This document shows, one piece after another, positions 62,075-64,000 of a stretch of DNA of 64,000 nt (its first letter is position 1; each line of letters opens with the position of its first letter). The DNA comes from Pedobacter terrae (GTDB lineage Bacteria; Bacteroidota; Bacteroidia; Sphingobacteriales; Sphingobacteriaceae). The stretch spans positions 1-64,000 of the forward strand of contig NZ_FNCH01000009.1 in NCBI RefSeq assembly GCF_900100705.1, in the 5' to 3' direction. Below the pieces are notes generated by a model that saw nothing but the letters and a program-made list of their open reading frames with translations, made no database searches and had not been told where the DNA came from. The position numbers and the translations under genes are program-made.

Positions 62075-63286
62075 ATGCTAAGTTATTTTATAACAACCGA
62101 TCAACATCTATCTCCGCACCGAAAATTTTATCAGGATAATCGGTTTGTATTATTTCTCTGGGTATTGATTACCCTGGTTTTTGTCATCGATTCCTGGATC
62201 ACAAACCGTTATAATAATTACCTGATTTTTGAAAATACATTTAGAAATTTACGCCATGAGCGTTCACTTTATGCAAATTATCCGGCTTACCATGATGATG
62301 CCAATCATTATGGCCCGATTTTTAGCGTATTAATCGCCCCATTTGCAATTTTTCATAACTGGATAGGATTGTTGTTATGGAATTTGTTCAATTGTTTACT
62401 GCTTTTTAAGGCCGTACAAACCTTACCCTTAACGGAAGATCAAAAAATAGCTGTAGGTTATATTGCCATTCCCTGTTTAATAGAATCTATGCTTAACCAG
62501 CAGTTTAATGCCGGCGCTGGCGCATTGATGGTATTAAGTTATACACTATTACATAAAGATAAGGGAATATGGTCTGCGCTTTGTATTGTATTGGGGACCT
62601 TTATTAAATTATATGGCGTCGTTGGACTGGTCTTTTTCTTATTTTCTAAAAATAAGCAGTCGTTTATATTATGGTTAGTTTTTTGGTTGGCGGTAATATT
62701 CTTGCTGCCTATGCTTATCGCTTCTCCTCATTATGTCATTCACAGTTATGTAGACTGGAAAAACTCATTGATCAATAAAAACATGGTTAACGTATTGGGA
62801 GGGGGTATCGATATTTCCATTATGGGTTTCTTTAGGGAAATTTTAAATGCAAAAAGAATACCGAATTTTCTATTCTTGAGCCTGGGCGCCGTATTGTTTA
62901 TTTTGCCTTTTATAAACATATCGCGTTTCAAAAAAAGAAGTTTCCAGTTAATGATGCTCTCATCGGTAATGATTTTTCCAATATTATTTAGCACAGGGGC
63001 CGAAGATTGTACTTTTATCATTTCGATTATTGGGGTAGGTGTATGGTATGTGAAAGAAAAGAATGAATTGATGAAGAAGATAGTATTACCTATTCTGTTG
63101 GTGATTACATGCAATTTCCCTTTATTATTATTTCCGGTCTTTGCCAAATCACATCCGTTGTTTTTAGCGATCATTAGTTTTCCTTATTTCATGGTGTGGT
63201 TAAGGGTTATTTATAATGCAGCCAATAATAGATATTCCTTTGCAGAAGAGAGAGAACCAGAAATGGTTACTGCGCTAATAGATTAA
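62075..63286 (+). CDS. GT87-like polytopic membrane glycosyltransferase
   Basis: A 403 aa inner-membrane protein with about 9-10 hydrophobic helices. The first periplasmic loop has YHDDANHYGPIFSVLIAPF, with the acidic pair and Y-G-P motif typical of GT87/DUF2029 polyprenyl-phosphate-mannose-dependent enzymes. The WNLFNCLLLF and GTFIKLYGVVGLVFFLFSK helices match the same group. Donor and acceptor are unknown. A strong terminator follows 21 bp after the stop. Confidence 0.75.
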   Translation: MLSYFITTDQHLSPHRKFYQDNRFVLFLWVLITLVFVIDSWITNRYNNYLIFENTFRNLRHERSLYANYPAYHDDANHYGPIFSVLIAPFAIFHNWIGLLLWNLFNCLLLFKAVQTLPLTEDQKIAVGYIAIPCLIESMLNQQFNAGAGALMVLSYTLLHKDKGIWSALCIVLGTFIKLYGVVGLVFFLFSKNKQSFILWLVFWLAVIFLLPMLIASPHYVIHSYVDWKNSLINKNMVNVLGGGIDISIMGFFREILNAKRIPNFLFLSLGAVLFILPFINISRFKKRSFQLMMLSSVMIFPILFSTGAEDCTFIISIIGVGVWYVKEKNELMKKIVLPILLVITCNFPLLLFPVFAKSHPLFLAIISFPYFMVWLRVIYNAANNRYSFAEEREPEMVTALID

Positions 63287-63306
63287 ATTTTTAATGTTTA
63301 TTTTTT

Positions 63307-63351
63307 AGGTTTTAATGTCTGTTTGTAAAAACAGATGTTAAAACCTTTTTT
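63307..63351 (+). terminator. Terminator after the GT87-like gene
   Basis: A long stem (ggttttaatgtctgttt / aaacagatgttaaaacc, two G:T or mismatched pairs) with a 4-nt loop, followed by six T residues. Confidence 0.85.
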
Positions 63352-63390
63352 GTTATGGGGCTGTTTTATCACTATCTAATCAAAAAAGTT

Positions 63391-63564
63391 ATGGATGATA
63401 AACAAAAAACAGGTAGTGCTGATCGTACGAGGATCAACATTAATGAAGGTTATGAGCTGGATTATTGGTCTGCCAAATTTGGTGTGAGCAAAGAAAAACT
63501 GAAAGCCGCAGTAGACACGGTTGGCACATCTGCCAGCGCAGTGGAAGATTATTTAAAAAAATAA
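63391..63564 (+). CDS. DUF3606 small protein, 57 aa
   Basis: Starts MDDKQKTGSADRTRININEG and contains the DUF3606 module (YWSAKFGVSKEKLKAAVDTV). An in-frame ATG at 63355 lies only 4 bp past the terminator T-tract and is unlikely. It precedes ligD by 10 bp and is probably co-transcribed with it. Confidence 0.85.
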   Translation: MDDKQKTGSADRTRININEGYELDYWSAKFGVSKEKLKAAVDTVGTSASAVEDYLKK

Positions 63565-63574
63565 AATATTAATT

Positions 63575-64000
63575 TATGAGTCTGAAAAAGTATGTTTCTA
63601 AACGCGATTTCTCGAAAACTGCCGAACCGAAGTCGGGCAAAAGCAGCGATAAGAATAAATTACATTTTGTAATTCAAAAACATGATGCTTCGAGGTTACA
63701 CTACGATTTCAGACTCGAAATGGAAGGTGTTTTAAAGAGCTGGGCTGTGCCAAAAGGTCCATCAACCGATCCCAAAATTAAACGCCTGGCCATGATGGTA
63801 GAAGACCATCCATACGATTATAAAGATTTTGAAGGCATTATACCACAGGGAGAGTACGGTGGTGGAACCGTTATTGTTTGGGATGAAGGTACCTATGAAC
63901 CAATAGAGACCATTAAAGGCAAGAAGGCGCAGGAGAAACATTTATTAAGCCAGTTAAAAGATGGGTCTTTAAAAATTAAACTCCATGGAGAAAAACTTCA
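63575..64000 (+). CDS. ligD: DNA ligase D, N-terminal 3'-phosphoesterase domain (partial)
   Basis: 142 codons remain before the right edge. They encode a LigD 3'-phosphoesterase domain: [20 protein letters not shown] (with the H..R..HYD active-site set), [23 protein letters not shown] and [14 protein letters not shown]. In Bacteroidota this domain usually precedes the ligase and polymerase domains of a ~800-900 aa protein for non-homologous end joining with Ku. The remaining domains and any ku gene are outside the window. Confidence 0.95.

Overview
The window looks like the chromosome of a Bacteroidota species of the Sphingobacteriaceae type, most like Pedobacter. This is inferred from a SusC/SusD pair, a DNA ligase D that begins with its phosphoesterase domain, DUF3606 proteins, a candidate Bacteroidota promoter and the AT-rich base composition. 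No rRNA, tRNA, CRISPR array or intact insertion sequence was recognised.

Layout. 1-6900 holds housekeeping and accessory genes: a WYL regulator, a VOC protein, a small heat-shock protein with its own terminator, an alpha/alpha-toroid-like protein, a GNAT acetyltransferase, and an array of four ~135 bp repeats. 6942-24123 is a polysaccharide utilization locus. One co-directional block on the minus strand runs inositol oxygenase, SusC, SusD, purple acid phosphatase, HGSNAT-like acetyltransferase, GH89 alpha-N-acetylglucosaminidase, GH92 alpha-mannosidase. The divergent block is a LacI regulator, an SSS symporter and a GH28 protein. Together these could strip mannose, acetylate and remove an alpha-glucosamine, dephosphorylate, and oxidise released myo-inositol, which is what a GPI-anchor or plant GIPC headgroup would require (inference).

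25380-50671 is an extracellular contractile injection system (eCIS) island. It opens with an HNH-nuclease-like effector carrying the eCIS leader motif, then a LuxR-type regulator with a degenerate receiver. The structural operon follows in this order: cap, unknown 274 aa, sheath, two tubes, DUF5908, LysM tube/baseplate adaptor, VgrG-like spike, PAAR, gp25, two large baseplate proteins, tape measure, two helical proteins, a gasdermin-like protein, AAA+ ATPase, and a DUF4157 protein fused to a PD-(D/E)XK-like nuclease domain. A truncated DUF4157 copy ends it. No canonical tail fibre is recognisable. The gasdermin-like gene between the structural genes and the ATPase is the most unusual item in the window.

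50850-64000 holds an orphan 184 aa protein, a complete RND efflux operon (adaptor, pump, outer-membrane channel), an aldo/keto reductase between dispersed hairpin repeats, a secreted VOC protein, a serine hydrolase, two DUF3606 proteins, a GT87-like membrane protein, and the start of ligD, which runs off the right edge.
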